Assembly: GCF_001883705.2 (NCBI RefSeq)
Contig: NZ_MDEQ02000015.1
Location: 62,001 to 126,000 of the forward strand
Length of the DNA: 64,000 bases
Reading direction: 5' to 3'
Source of the DNA: Burkholderia catarinensis
Lineage (GTDB): Bacteria > Pseudomonadota > Gammaproteobacteria > Burkholderiales > Burkholderiaceae
Made by a program: the position numbers and the translations under genes. The notes under the pieces are model-generated. The model was not told the origin of the DNA. It worked only from the letters and a program-made list of their open reading frames with translations, and made no database searches. Position 1 is the stretch's first letter. The number at the start of each line of letters is the position of its first letter. Of this stretch, positions 35,545 to 44,232 are shown in pieces.

Positions 35545-36975
35545 ATGCAACGAATCACCACCACCGGGCGCGTCAACCTCAGCCACCTGTTCTGGCTCCG
35601 CAATCTCGCGATCATCGGCCAGCTCGTGACGATCGGCGTCGTGCAGACCTATTTCGGCGTGCATCTGCCGTTGCCGGCGATGCTGATGGTCATTGCGCTC
35701 GAAATCGTTTTCAACGCGCTGACCTGGGTGCGCGTGCTGCGCGCGCGGCCCGAGACCAATTTCGAGCTGCTCGGCCAGTTGTGGGTCGACCTCGGTGCGC
35801 TGTCCGCGCTGCTGTTCCTGTCGGGCGGCACGACCAATCCGTTCGTGTCGCTGTACCTGCCGTCGCTCGCGATCGCGGCGGCCGTGCTGCCGTGGCACCT
35901 GATGATCTGGCTCGCGGCGTTCGCGGTCGCATGCTACGCGGCGCTCGGTTTCGATTCGGTGCCGCTCAACATGGACAATCCCGCGAACCTGTTCGACTAC
36001 TACCGCACCGGGATGTGGGCGAACTTCATGGTCAGCGTCGGGCTGATCGCGTGGTTCGTCGCGCGCATGTCGAAGGCGCTGCGCCAGCGCGATTCGGCGC
36101 TCGGCGAAGCGCAGCAGCACCTGCTGCGCGACGAGCGGGCGGTCGCGCTCGGCGTGCAGGCCGCCACCGTCGCGCACGAGATGGGCACGCCGCTGTCGAC
36201 GATCGCGATGCTCGCGGAGGAACTGCGCGACGCGGCGCGCGCCGATCCGGGGCTGGCCCGCTACGAGGCCGACCTGAAGGTGCTCGAGGAACAGATGACG
36301 CTCTGCACGTCGGCGCTCGCACGCCTGCGCAGCCGCGCGAGCGCGCCGGCGAGCCGCCAGCCGGTGGACGACTGGCTCGACACGTTCGTCGAGCACTGGC
36401 GCCTGCGGCATCCGCACGTGCAGTTCGAGCTGCTCGGCGCGCGACCGGCGGGCGTCGCGCTCGACGATACGGTCGCGGCCGGCCAGATCCTGACGATCCT
36501 GCTCGACAACGCCGCGCGCGCGAGCCCGCAGCGCGTGACGCTGGCCGCGAAGGTCGGGCACGACCGCACGGCCGACGAGATCGAATTCGAAGTATGCGAC
36601 GACGGGCCCGGCATTCCGGCCGCGCTGCGCGAATCGCTCGGCGCGATGCCGGTCGACAGCACGCAGGGCGGGCACGGGGTCGGCCTGTATCTCGCGTTCA
36701 GTGCGGCCGCGCGGCTCGGCGGCGAGATCGAACTGTCCGACATCGCGCCGCGCGCAGCGGGCGGCAACGGGCGGGCCGGCGGTGCGGCGAATGGTCACGC
36801 TGCCGCATCGGGACAACGCGCGGGACAACGCGCGGGCCAGCGAACGGGCGAACGCGTGGCCGAACGAACGGCCGGCACGCCGGACAGCCGCGCGAGCGCC
36901 GCGCGCGGCACGCGGGCCGTGCTGCGCCTGCCGGCCGTGCGCGTCGCCGCGCCGGCCGCCTCAACCAACACGTAG
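35545..36975 (+). CDS. regB: RegB/PrrB-type redox sensor histidine kinase
   Basis: A 476-residue membrane kinase that answers to respiratory redox state in relatives. Six helices in the first ~180 residues include the quinone-linked GGTTNPF motif (94-100). H211 in AHEMGTPLST is the phospho-acceptor. C254 (MTLCTSALARL) aligns with the redox-active Cys of RegB. The ATPase boxes DNAARAS, DDGPGIP and GHGVGLYLAF follow. Between the penultimate and last strands lies a ~65-residue Gly/Ala/Arg-rich insertion with GQRAGQR repeats. The cognate regulator gene follows 13 bp on. Confidence 0.9.
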   Translation: MQRITTTGRVNLSHLFWLRNLAIIGQLVTIGVVQTYFGVHLPLPAMLMVIALEIVFNALTWVRVLRARPETNFELLGQLWVDLGALSALLFLSGGTTNPFVSLYLPSLAIAAAVLPWHLMIWLAAFAVACYAALGFDSVPLNMDNPANLFDYYRTGMWANFMVSVGLIAWFVARMSKALRQRDSALGEAQQHLLRDERAVALGVQAATVAHEMGTPLSTIAMLAEELRDAARADPGLARYEADLKVLEEQMTLCTSALARLRSRASAPASRQPVDDWLDTFVEHWRLRHPHVQFELLGARPAGVALDDTVAAGQILTILLDNAARASPQRVTLAAKVGHDRTADEIEFEVCDDGPGIPAALRESLGAMPVDSTQGGHGVGLYLAFSAAARLGGEIELSDIAPRAAGGNGRAGGAANGHAAASGQRAGQRAGQRTGERVAERTAGTPDSRASAARGTRAVLRLPAVRVAAPAASTNT

Positions 36976-36988
36976 ACGGAGAAACCAC

Positions 36989-37531
36989 ATGAGCGAGAAC
37001 AATTTCCTGGTGATCGACGACAACGAGGTGTTCGCGGGCACGCTCGCGCGCGGCCTCGAGCGCCGCGGTTACGCGGTCCAGCAGGCGCACGACAAGGAGG
37101 CGGCGCTCAGGCTCGCCGCGGGCGGCAAGTTCCAGTTCATCACCGTCGACCTGCATCTCGGCGAGGATTCGGGCCTGAGCCTGATCGCGCCGCTGTGCGA
37201 CCTGCAGCCCGATGCGCGGATTCTCGTGCTGACCGGTTACGCGAGCATCGCGACCGCCGTGCAGGCGGTGAAGGAAGGCGCCGACAACTACCTCGCGAAA
37301 CCCGCGAACGTCGAGTCGATCCTGGCCGCGCTGCAGACCAACGCGACCGAAGTGCAGGCGGACGAAGCGCTCGAGAATCCGGTCGTGCTGTCGGTCGACC
37401 GGCTCGAATGGGAGCACATCCAGCGCGTGCTGGCCGAGAACAACAACAACATCTCGGCAACCGCGCGCGCGCTGAACATGCACCGCCGCACGCTGCAGCG
37501 CAAGCTGGCGAAGAAGCCGGTGCGGCAGTAA
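36989..37531 (+). CDS. regA: RegA/ActR/RoxR-type response regulator
   Basis: A 180-residue regulator with a receiver domain (D10, D11; phospho-acceptor D54 in TVDLHLGEDSG; K in YLAKP) and a C-terminal Fis-like helix-turn-helix. The C-terminus RRTLQRKLAKKPV is the near-invariant RegA family DNA-binding helix. Paired with the upstream kinase gene. In relatives this system controls redox-balancing and respiratory genes; targets here are unknown. Confidence 0.93.
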   Translation: MSENNFLVIDDNEVFAGTLARGLERRGYAVQQAHDKEAALRLAAGGKFQFITVDLHLGEDSGLSLIAPLCDLQPDARILVLTGYASIATAVQAVKEGADNYLAKPANVESILAALQTNATEVQADEALENPVVLSVDRLEWEHIQRVLAENNNNISATARALNMHRRTLQRKLAKKPVRQ

Positions 37532-37648
37532 GCGGCGCGCCGCGGTTGCCGCGGCGGCTGTCGGTCCGGTACGACGCACGATGCGGGTTGCGAGGTGCGG
37601 GCATGCACGCGGGCGGGCCGCGCACGGTTGCCCGTCGGACGCACCAAT

Positions 37649-37680
37649 GAAAACGGGCGGCCCGCCGGGCCGCCCGTTTC
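37649..37680. terminator. bidirectional terminator between regA and hslU
   Basis: A 13-bp perfect stem (AAACGGGCGGCCC / GGGCCGCCCGTTT) with a 3-base loop between convergent genes. Confidence 0.85.
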
Positions 37681-37699
37681 GCATTCGATGCCGCGCGCG

Positions 37700-39043
37700 T
37701 TACAGCACGTAGCGCGACAGGTCTTCGTCTTGCGCCACTTCGCCGAGCGCCCGGTCGACATACTTCGCGTCGATCGTCACGCGCTCGCCGGCGTGGTTGC
37801 CGGCCGAGAACGACACTTCCTCGAGCAGTTTCTCGATCACCGTGTACAGCCGGCGCGCGCCGATGTTCTCGGTCTTCTCGTTGACGGAATACGCGATCTC
37901 CGCGAGGCGGCGGATGCCGTCGTCGGCGAATTCGAGCTGCACGTCTTCGGTCGCGAGCAGCGCCTGGTACTGCTTGACGAGGCTCGCGTCGGTCGCGACG
38001 AGGATCGCCTCGAAATCGTTCACCGACAGCGAATCGAGCTCGACGCGGATCGGGAAGCGGCCCTGCAGTTCGGGGATCAGGTCGCTCGGCTTCGCGAGGT
38101 GGAACGCGCCGCTCGCGATGAACAGGACGTGATCGGTCTTCACCGTCCCGTACTTCGTGTTGACGGTCGTGCCTTCGACGAGCGGCAGCAGGTCGCGCTG
38201 CACGCCCTGGCGCGACACTTCGCCGCCGCTGCCTTCGTTGTTGCGCGACGTGATCTTGTCGATCTCGTCGAGGAACACGATGCCGTTCTGCTCGACGTTC
38301 TGCACGGCCTTCGTCTTCACTTCCTCTTCGTTCAGCATCTTCGCCGCTTCCTCGTCGGTCAGCAGCTTCAGCGCTTCCTTGATCTTCACCTTGCGGCGCT
38401 GCTTCTTGCCGCTGCCGAGGTTCGAGAACATCGAGCGGATCTGCTCGGTCATCTCTTCCATCCCGGGCGGCGCCATGATGTCCATGCCGGCCGACGGCTG
38501 CTCGAGGTCGAGCTCGACTTCCTTGTCGTCGAGCTGGCCTTCGCGCAGGCGCTTGCGGAAGGTCTGGCGCGTCGCGTTGTTGTCGTCGTTCGCGTGATCG
38601 GCATTGCCGCCGAAGCCCACCGCGCGCGGCTGCGGCAGCAGGATGTCGAGGACGCGGTCTTCCGCCTGGTCGGTCGCCTTGCTGCGCACCTTGCGCATCT
38701 CGGCTTCGCGCGTCTGCTTGACCGAGATCTCGATCAGGTCGCGCACGATGCTGTCGACATCGCGGCCGACGTAGCCGACTTCGGTGAACTTGGTCGCCTC
38801 GATCTTGATGAACGGCGCATCGGCGAGCTTCGCGAGGCGGCGCGCGATCTCGGTCTTGCCGACGCCCGTCGGCCCGATCATCAGGATGTTCTTCGGCGTG
38901 ATTTCCTGGCGCAGCGGATCGGCGACCTGCTGGCGGCGCCAGCGGTTGCGCAGCGCGACCGCGACGGCCTTCTTCGCCTTGGCCTGGCCGATGATGTGCT
39001 TGTCGAGTTCCGAGACGATCTCGGCAGGGGTCATGGTGCTCAT
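37700..39043 (-). CDS. hslU: ATP-dependent protease ATPase subunit HslU
   Basis: AAA+ unfoldase that feeds substrates to HslV. 447 residues: Walker A GPTGVGKTE, the pore motif GYVGRD, an inserted I-domain (about residues 110-240) and Walker B IVFLDEIDKI, ending in the conserved C-terminal VAQDEDLSRYVL that docks into HslV. ATG at 39043 begins MSTMTPAEIVSELDKHIIGQ. It starts 10 bp after the hslV stop. Confidence 0.98.
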   Translation of the reverse strand: MSTMTPAEIVSELDKHIIGQAKAKKAVAVALRNRWRRQQVADPLRQEITPKNILMIGPTGVGKTEIARRLAKLADAPFIKIEATKFTEVGYVGRDVDSIVRDLIEISVKQTREAEMRKVRSKATDQAEDRVLDILLPQPRAVGFGGNADHANDDNNATRQTFRKRLREGQLDDKEVELDLEQPSAGMDIMAPPGMEEMTEQIRSMFSNLGSGKKQRRKVKIKEALKLLTDEEAAKMLNEEEVKTKAVQNVEQNGIVFLDEIDKITSRNNEGSGGEVSRQGVQRDLLPLVEGTTVNTKYGTVKTDHVLFIASGAFHLAKPSDLIPELQGRFPIRVELDSLSVNDFEAILVATDASLVKQYQALLATEDVQLEFADDGIRRLAEIAYSVNEKTENIGARRLYTVIEKLLEEVSFSAGNHAGERVTIDAKYVDRALGEVAQDEDLSRYVL

Positions 39044-39053
39044 GGGGCGGTCC

Positions 39054-39590
39054 TTACTCGATCGTTTCGATGATGCGGTTGTGGTTCGTGTAGATGCACA
39101 TGTCGCCGGCGATCCCGAGCGACTTCTCGACGATCTCGCGCGGCGACAGCTCGGTGTTCTCGACGAGCGCGCGGGCCGCGGCCTGCGCATACGCACCGCC
39201 CGAGCCGATCGCGCAGATGCCGCCTTCGGGGTCGAGCACGTCGCCGTTGCCGGTGATCACGAGCGTGGTGGTCGCATCGGCCGCGATCAGCATCGCCTCG
39301 AGGCGGCGCAGCATCCGGTCGGTGCGCCAGTCCTTCGCGAGCTCGACGGCCGCGCGGGTCAGGTTGCCCTGGTGCTTTTCGAGCTTCGCCTCGAAGCGGT
39401 CGAGCAGCGAGAACGCATCGGCGGTGCCGCCCGCGAATCCGACCAGAACCTGGTTGTTGTAGATCCGCCGCACTTTCCGCGCGCCACCCTTCATGACGAT
39501 GTTGCCGAGGGTTACCTGGCCGTCGCCGCCGAGCGCGACCTTGTCGCCGCGCCGGACCGAAACGATGGTCGTGCCGTGAAATTGCTCCAT
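39054..39590 (-). CDS. hslV: ATP-dependent protease peptidase subunit HslV
   Basis: Proteasome-like threonine peptidase. 178 residues; after a short propeptide (MEQFHG) the mature N-terminus is TTIVSVRRGDK, with the catalytic Thr first. LGGDGQVTLGN and GSGGAYAQAAARAL are typical. Co-transcribed with hslU. Confidence 0.98.
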   Translation of the reverse strand: MEQFHGTTIVSVRRGDKVALGGDGQVTLGNIVMKGGARKVRRIYNNQVLVGFAGGTADAFSLLDRFEAKLEKHQGNLTRAAVELAKDWRTDRMLRRLEAMLIAADATTTLVITGNGDVLDPEGGICAIGSGGAYAQAAARALVENTELSPREIVEKSLGIAGDMCIYTNHNRIIETIE

Positions 39591-39767
39591 CTGCGTTCCT
39601 TGAGAAAAACGGGGAAGAGTCGGGCGGCGCGAGGCGCCGCCGCGTGAATCGCAGTGCGCCGGGGAGCGGCCCGGCGCGCGTCCGTTTCATTTTAGGGCGG
39701 GCGCCGGGATATCAAGAGGCGGAGGGGCAAATCGGCCGGCCGGGAACCGGCCCTGGGCCGGTGCCGG

Positions 39768-39800
39768 AAAAACAAAAAGCGCGCGGCAGGCCGCGCGCTT
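39768..39800 (-). terminator. terminator of dksA
   Basis: On the minus strand, a 10-bp stem (AAGCGCGCGG / CCGCGCGCTT) with a 4-base loop leads into TTTTTGTTTTT, 38 bp after the dksA stop. Confidence 0.88.
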
Positions 39801-39837
39801 CCGGGAAGCAGCGTGTCGGAGCGGAACGCCCGCTCGA

Positions 39838-40254
39838 TCAGTCGCCGAACAGCTTCTGGCGCAGTTCGCGGCGCTCCTGCGCCTCGAGCGACAGCGTGGC
39901 CGTCGGGCGCGCGAGCAGGCGCGGAATGCCGATCGGCTCGCCGGTTTCCTCGCACCAGCCGTAATCGCCGGAATCGATGCGGGCGAGCGACTGCTGAACC
40001 TTCTTGAGGAGCTTGCGTTCGCGGTCGCGCGTGCGCAGCTCGAGCGCGTGCTCTTCCTCGATCGTCGCGCGATCGGCGGGATCCGGCACGATCACCGTCT
40101 CGCGGAGGTTCTCGGTCGTCTGGCCTGCATTCTTGAGGATGTCCGCCTGCAACTGTTCGAGCCGATTTTTGAAGAAGGCGAGCTGATCCTCATTCATGTA
40201 ATCCTTGTCGCTCATCTTCAGGATTTCGGCTTCGGTCAAGGGTTTCTTCGTCAT
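39838..40254 (-). CDS. dksA: RNA polymerase-binding protein DksA, zinc-ligand-poor type
   Basis: Binds the RNA polymerase secondary channel and, with ppGpp, drives the stringent response. 138 residues: a coiled coil with the acidic tip D58xxD61xA63 and a globular domain where a C4 zinc finger is expected. Only the first ligand is Cys (C101). The other three positions are T104, S122 and A125 in CEETGEP...ARPTATLSLEAQ. It thus resembles the zinc-independent DksA variants. The next gene upstream on the same strand encodes a COG0523 metallochaperone. Confidence 0.95.
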   Translation of the reverse strand: MTKKPLTEAEILKMSDKDYMNEDQLAFFKNRLEQLQADILKNAGQTTENLRETVIVPDPADRATIEEEHALELRTRDRERKLLKKVQQSLARIDSGDYGWCEETGEPIGIPRLLARPTATLSLEAQERRELRQKLFGD

Positions 40255-40751
40255 CTGCTTGCTTCTTCAATGTGCGGCAAATCGATAGATATTGCCTGCA
40301 CTTTGGGATTACCCGCAACCGCGCTTGCAATCATTTGCGATTTGCCGCCGCGGGGCCGAAAGCCTCTGGAAAACCGGTTCTCAAATACCAGGATAGGCCT
40401 GGCACGGATTTGCGCGCGCGGCGAACCGGTATGCTGCGCGGCAGATCGCATCGGCCGCGGCCGGATGGCGGATTGACGATCCGGCGCGGTTGCGATGCCC
40501 GGACAACTGGTTCTGCAAGAACCGGGCCTATTTGTTGCCGTACTCCAGCGGGCACGTATTGTAACTGAATCGCAAGCGGGCGCCGTATCGGGTCGATCCC
40601 CGCCCGTTGCGCCAATATCTAGAAAATATAACGCGCAAATCGCGAAAAAGCGATGACGGCGAAACCCTGCCCGCAAAGGGCGTCGCGCGGCAGCCGCAAC
40701 CGCCTGCGAAGGCGGCCGGGCGGCGGGGTGCGCGAAGGTCGCCCGCGAGGG
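40255..40751. other. intergenic region upstream of dksA
   Basis: 497 bp between the COG0523 stop and the dksA start. I see no convincing gene. An A/T-rich island near 40613-40640 could be a promoter, but it lies ~360 bp from dksA. Confidence 0.5.
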
Positions 40752-41828
40752 TCAGGCGAGGCAGGCGTCGAGGCCGTCGGTGATCAGGTCCTGCGGCAGG
40801 TCGACGCCGATGAACACCATCTTGTTGGTCTTCTTCTCGACCGGCAGCCACTTCGCGGCGAGGTCGCTGCCCATCATCTGGTGCACGCCCTGGAACACGA
40901 CCTTGCGGTCGACGCCCTTCATGTACAGCACGCCCTTGTAGCGCAGCATCCGCTCGCCGTAGATCTGCAGGATGCCGCCGAGGAAGTCTTCCAGCTTGTT
41001 CGGGTCGAACGGGCGGTCGTTGCGGTACACGAACGACTTGATCTTGTCGTCGTGGTGCGCGTGGTGATGATTGTGGCCGTGGTCGTGATCGTGCGCGCAT
41101 TGACCGTGATCGTGGTCGCAACCGGCGTGATCGTGATCATGGTCGTGATCGTGGTGGTGATGCGCGTGATCGTCCTCGGCGAGGAAATCGGGGTCGATCT
41201 CGAGCTTCGCGTTCAGGTTGAAGCCGCGCAGGTCGAAGATCTCCTTGATGTCGGCGTCGCCGAAGTTCACGACCTTGATCGTCGCCTTCGGGTTCATGTG
41301 CATCAGGCGGTGCTTGAGGCCGGCGACGGTCTGGTCGTCGACGAGATCCGACTTCGTGACGAACAGGCGGTCGGCGAAACCGACCTGGCGCTGCACGACT
41401 TCGTGCTCGTCGAGCTGCGCGTTCGCGTGCTTCGCGTCGACCAGCGTGATGACCGCGTCGAGCAGGAAGTCGTCGGCGATTTCGCTGTCGATGAAGAAGG
41501 TTTGCGCGACGGGGCCCGGATTCGCGAGGCCGGTCGTCTCGATCACGATGCGGTCGAAGTCGAGCTTGCCTTCGCGCTTCTTCGCGGCGAGATCGCCGAG
41601 CGCGCGTGCGAGGTCGCCGCGGATCGTGCAGCAGATGCAGCCGTTGCTCATCTGGATGATCTGCTCGTTCGAATCCTGCACGAGGATTTCGTTGTCGATG
41701 TTCTCTTCGCCGAACTCGTTCTCGATCACGGCGATCTTCATGCCGTGCTGTTCGTTCAGGATGCGCTTGAGCAGCGTCGTCTTGCCGCTGCCGAGGAAGC
41801 CGGTAAGGATGGTGACGGGAGTGGCCAT
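40752..41828 (-). CDS. COG0523 GTPase, putative zinc metallochaperone (CobW/ZNG1-like)
   Basis: A 358-residue G3E GTPase. Walker A is GFLGSGKTT (10-18); GCICC (C64, C66, C67) is the metal-binding motif of the family; ENEFGE, ETTGLANP and TKSD are the other GTPase motifs. Residues about 215-255 are a His/Asp-rich stretch with more than 15 His, a likely metal buffer. The CobW C-terminal domain follows. ATG at 41828 begins MATPVTILTGFLG. Relatives deliver zinc under scarcity. The metal here is inferred. Confidence 0.9.
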   Translation of the reverse strand: MATPVTILTGFLGSGKTTLLKRILNEQHGMKIAVIENEFGEENIDNEILVQDSNEQIIQMSNGCICCTIRGDLARALGDLAAKKREGKLDFDRIVIETTGLANPGPVAQTFFIDSEIADDFLLDAVITLVDAKHANAQLDEHEVVQRQVGFADRLFVTKSDLVDDQTVAGLKHRLMHMNPKATIKVVNFGDADIKEIFDLRGFNLNAKLEIDPDFLAEDDHAHHHHDHDHDHDHAGCDHDHGQCAHDHDHGHNHHHAHHDDKIKSFVYRNDRPFDPNKLEDFLGGILQIYGERMLRYKGVLYMKGVDRKVVFQGVHQMMGSDLAAKWLPVEKKTNKMVFIGVDLPQDLITDGLDACLA

Positions 41829-42006
41829 GTCGGTCGCCTGTGGTTCGTGAATCGGGGTCAAAACCAGGGTGTGCGTCGCGCGGGGCGCACAGCCATTCAT
41901 TGAAACATACCTGTCAAGCCCCCGCCCGTCGTCCGGACGACGGGCGAAAGCGCAGGCCCGCCACGCAGGGGCGGCGGGCAGGGGGTGTCCGCCAAGATCG
42001 GGGCGA

Positions 42007-43221
42007 TCAGACGATTTGCAACAGCAGGCCCTTCAGATATTCGCCTTCCGGGAACGCGGCGAGCAGCGGGTGATCGACGCCCGCGCCGAGCCGCTTCAGG
42101 ATGCGCGCGTCGACCTTCGCGTCGGCTGCCGCGCCCGCGACGATCTTCTGGAACAGGTCCATGTCGATCGCGCCCGAGCACGAGTACGTGAACAGCAGGC
42201 CGCCCGGACGCAGCAGCTTGAAGCCGCTCAGGTTGATGTCCTTGTACGCGCGCGCCGCGCGATCGACGCTGTCGCGGGTCGGCGCGAACTTCGGCGGATC
42301 GAGCACGATCAGGTCGAAACGCTCGCCTTCGTCGACGAGGCGGCGCAGCGTCTTGAACGCGTCCGCGTCGAGCCAGGTCGCGCGTTCGGCGTCGAAGCCG
42401 TTGGCGACGACGTTCTGCTGCGCGAGCGCGAGTGCGTCGCCCGACGAGTCGATCGACACGACGCGGTTCGCGCCGCCCTTGAGCGCCGCAAGCGAGAAGC
42501 CGCCCGTGTAGCAAAAGCAGTTCAGCACGTCGCGGCCGGCCGCGTACTGCGCGACGAGCGCGCGGTTGTCGCGCTGGTCGACGTAGAAGCCCGTCTTGTG
42601 GCCGTTCGGCACGTCGACGTGATAGCGCACGCCGTTTTCGTTCGAGATCAGCGTCGCGGGCGGCGCGTCGCCGGCCAGCACGCCGGTCGTCTGTTCGAGC
42701 CCTTCCTTGTCGCGGATCGACACGTCCGAGCGCTCGTACACGTTCGGGCAGCCCGTCGCGCCGGTGAGCGCCGCGACGATCGCGTCCTTCCACGCTTCGA
42801 CGCCCGCGGCCATGAACTGGCAGACGAGCTGGCCGCGCGGCGCCGCACCGGCTTCGGCGGTGTCCGCGACGTAGTAGTCGACGATCAGTCCCGGCAGCCC
42901 GTCGGCTTCGCCGAACACGAGCCGCACCGCGCCCGTGCCCGACACCATCGTCGTGCGGTGCGCGACCGCGCGCTGCACGCGGCGCTTGAAGAACGCGTGG
43001 TCGACCGGCTCGTTCTCGTCGAAGCTCCAGACGCGCACGCGGATCTGCGACTGCGGGCTGTACGCGCCGCGCGCGAGGAAGCGGCCGTCGTGCGCGCGCA
43101 CGATCACGGTCGCGCCGGGCGCGGGCTTGCCGTCGACGCGGTCGATCGCGGTGGCGTAGATCCACGGATGGCGGCGCAGCAGCGATTTTTCCTTGGACGG
43201 CTTGAGTGTGACAGTTTGCAT
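42007..43221 (-). CDS. rlmI: class I SAM-dependent rRNA methyltransferase, RlmI-like
   Basis: Probably 23S rRNA m5C1962 methyltransferase. 404 residues: an N-terminal PUA domain (LRRHPWIYATAID; GTVIV-like barrel), a central EEHEE-type domain (LPGLIVDYY), and the Rossmann domain with NCFCYTGGFSLAALKGG, DPPKFAP and YSCSGAI (catalytic Cys). ATG at 43221 gives MQTVTLKPSKEKSLLRRHPW, the usual start. It follows xerC by 76 bp. Confidence 0.92.
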   Translation of the reverse strand: MQTVTLKPSKEKSLLRRHPWIYATAIDRVDGKPAPGATVIVRAHDGRFLARGAYSPQSQIRVRVWSFDENEPVDHAFFKRRVQRAVAHRTTMVSGTGAVRLVFGEADGLPGLIVDYYVADTAEAGAAPRGQLVCQFMAAGVEAWKDAIVAALTGATGCPNVYERSDVSIRDKEGLEQTTGVLAGDAPPATLISNENGVRYHVDVPNGHKTGFYVDQRDNRALVAQYAAGRDVLNCFCYTGGFSLAALKGGANRVVSIDSSGDALALAQQNVVANGFDAERATWLDADAFKTLRRLVDEGERFDLIVLDPPKFAPTRDSVDRAARAYKDINLSGFKLLRPGGLLFTYSCSGAIDMDLFQKIVAGAAADAKVDARILKRLGAGVDHPLLAAFPEGEYLKGLLLQIV

Positions 43222-43297
43222 GATGAGATCGAAATGGGCCGCGCCCGGAGCCGACCGTTGCCGGTCGCCGCGCGCGGCGGGTAACACGGGACGCGCG

Positions 43298-44218
43298 TCA
43301 GTCGCGCTTCTTCGCGCGCGGATGCGCGCTGTCGTAAATCTTCGCGAGATGCTGGAAGTCGAGCGACGTATAGACCTGCGTCGCGGCGACGCTCGCGTGG
43401 CCGAGCAGTTCCTGCACCGCGCGCAGGTCGCCGCTCGACTGCAGCACGTGCGTCGCGAACGAGTGGCGCAGCACGTGCGGATGGACGTTGGCGGGGATGC
43501 CCGCGGCGAGCGCCGCGCGCTTCACGCGCTCGCGCACGACGCCCGGCGCCATCCGGTTGCCGCGCACGGACAGGAACAGCGGATGCGGGTCGTGCTTCAC
43601 GAATTCGCCGCGCACCGCGAGCCATGCATTCAGCGCATCGATCGCCTTGCGGCCGACTGGCACCTTGCGTTCCTTGTTGCCCTTGCCGCGCACGGTGACT
43701 TCGGCCTCGGCGAGATCGAGCCAGCCCGCCGAGCGGTAGCCGTCGGCCTGCGTGTACATGACGTCGAGCCCGATCAGCTCGGCCAGGCGCAGCCCCGACG
43801 AATAGAACAGCTCGAGGATCGCGTGGTCGCGGATGCCTTCGGTCGTGCCGGCGAGCGGCGCGTCCATCAACGCGGACGCGTGGTCGACCGACAGCGCCTT
43901 CGGCAAGGTCTTCGCGCGTTTCGGCGCGCGCACCGCGGCAACCGGGTTCGCGGGCATCTCGATGCGCTGCGCGAGCCAGCGGTAGAACGCGCGCCACGCG
44001 GACAGCCGGTGCGAGATCGACCGCGCGGACAGCCCGCCCGCGTGCGCGCGCGCGACCGCGCCGCGCATGTCGGCGGCCGTCAGCGCTTCGAGCGGCCGGC
44101 CGGCCGCGAGCTTCTTCAGCTCGTCGAGTTCGTGCGTGTACGCGCGCAGCGTGTGTTCCGACAACTGCCTGACGTGCTTCAGGTTCGACAGGTAGGCGGC
44201 GACCGGATCGTCTGTCAT
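43298..44218 (-). CDS. xerC: tyrosine recombinase XerC
   Basis: Resolves chromosome dimers at dif together with XerD and FtsK. 306 residues: an N-terminal SAM-like core-binding domain and a catalytic domain with SSGLRLAEL (first Arg), HVLRHSFATH (His, Arg), LLGH and TQVYTSLDF (nucleophile Tyr). ATG at 44218 gives MTDDPVAAYLSNL. The dapF-DUF484-xerC order is the common proteobacterial arrangement, which separates it from phage integrases. Confidence 0.95.
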   Translation of the reverse strand: MTDDPVAAYLSNLKHVRQLSEHTLRAYTHELDELKKLAAGRPLEALTAADMRGAVARAHAGGLSARSISHRLSAWRAFYRWLAQRIEMPANPVAAVRAPKRAKTLPKALSVDHASALMDAPLAGTTEGIRDHAILELFYSSGLRLAELIGLDVMYTQADGYRSAGWLDLAEAEVTVRGKGNKERKVPVGRKAIDALNAWLAVRGEFVKHDPHPLFLSVRGNRMAPGVVRERVKRAALAAGIPANVHPHVLRHSFATHVLQSSGDLRAVQELLGHASVAATQVYTSLDFQHLAKIYDSAHPRAKKRD

Positions 44219-44232
44219 CGCGTGGGGCAGGA

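Noticed and set aside
40608..40640. Possible Zur box near dksA/COG0523
   Set aside because: The A/T-rich ATAT...ATATAAC stretch lacks a matching half-site and lies far from either start codon.
41060..41170. Repetitive GTGATCGTG-type sequence resembling a tandem repeat
   Set aside because: It simply encodes the His/Asp-rich loop of the COG0523 protein.
43298..44218. Tyrosine recombinase as a sign of an integrative element
   Set aside because: Its dapF-DUF484 context and length identify chromosomal XerC; no attachment sites or cargo are seen.
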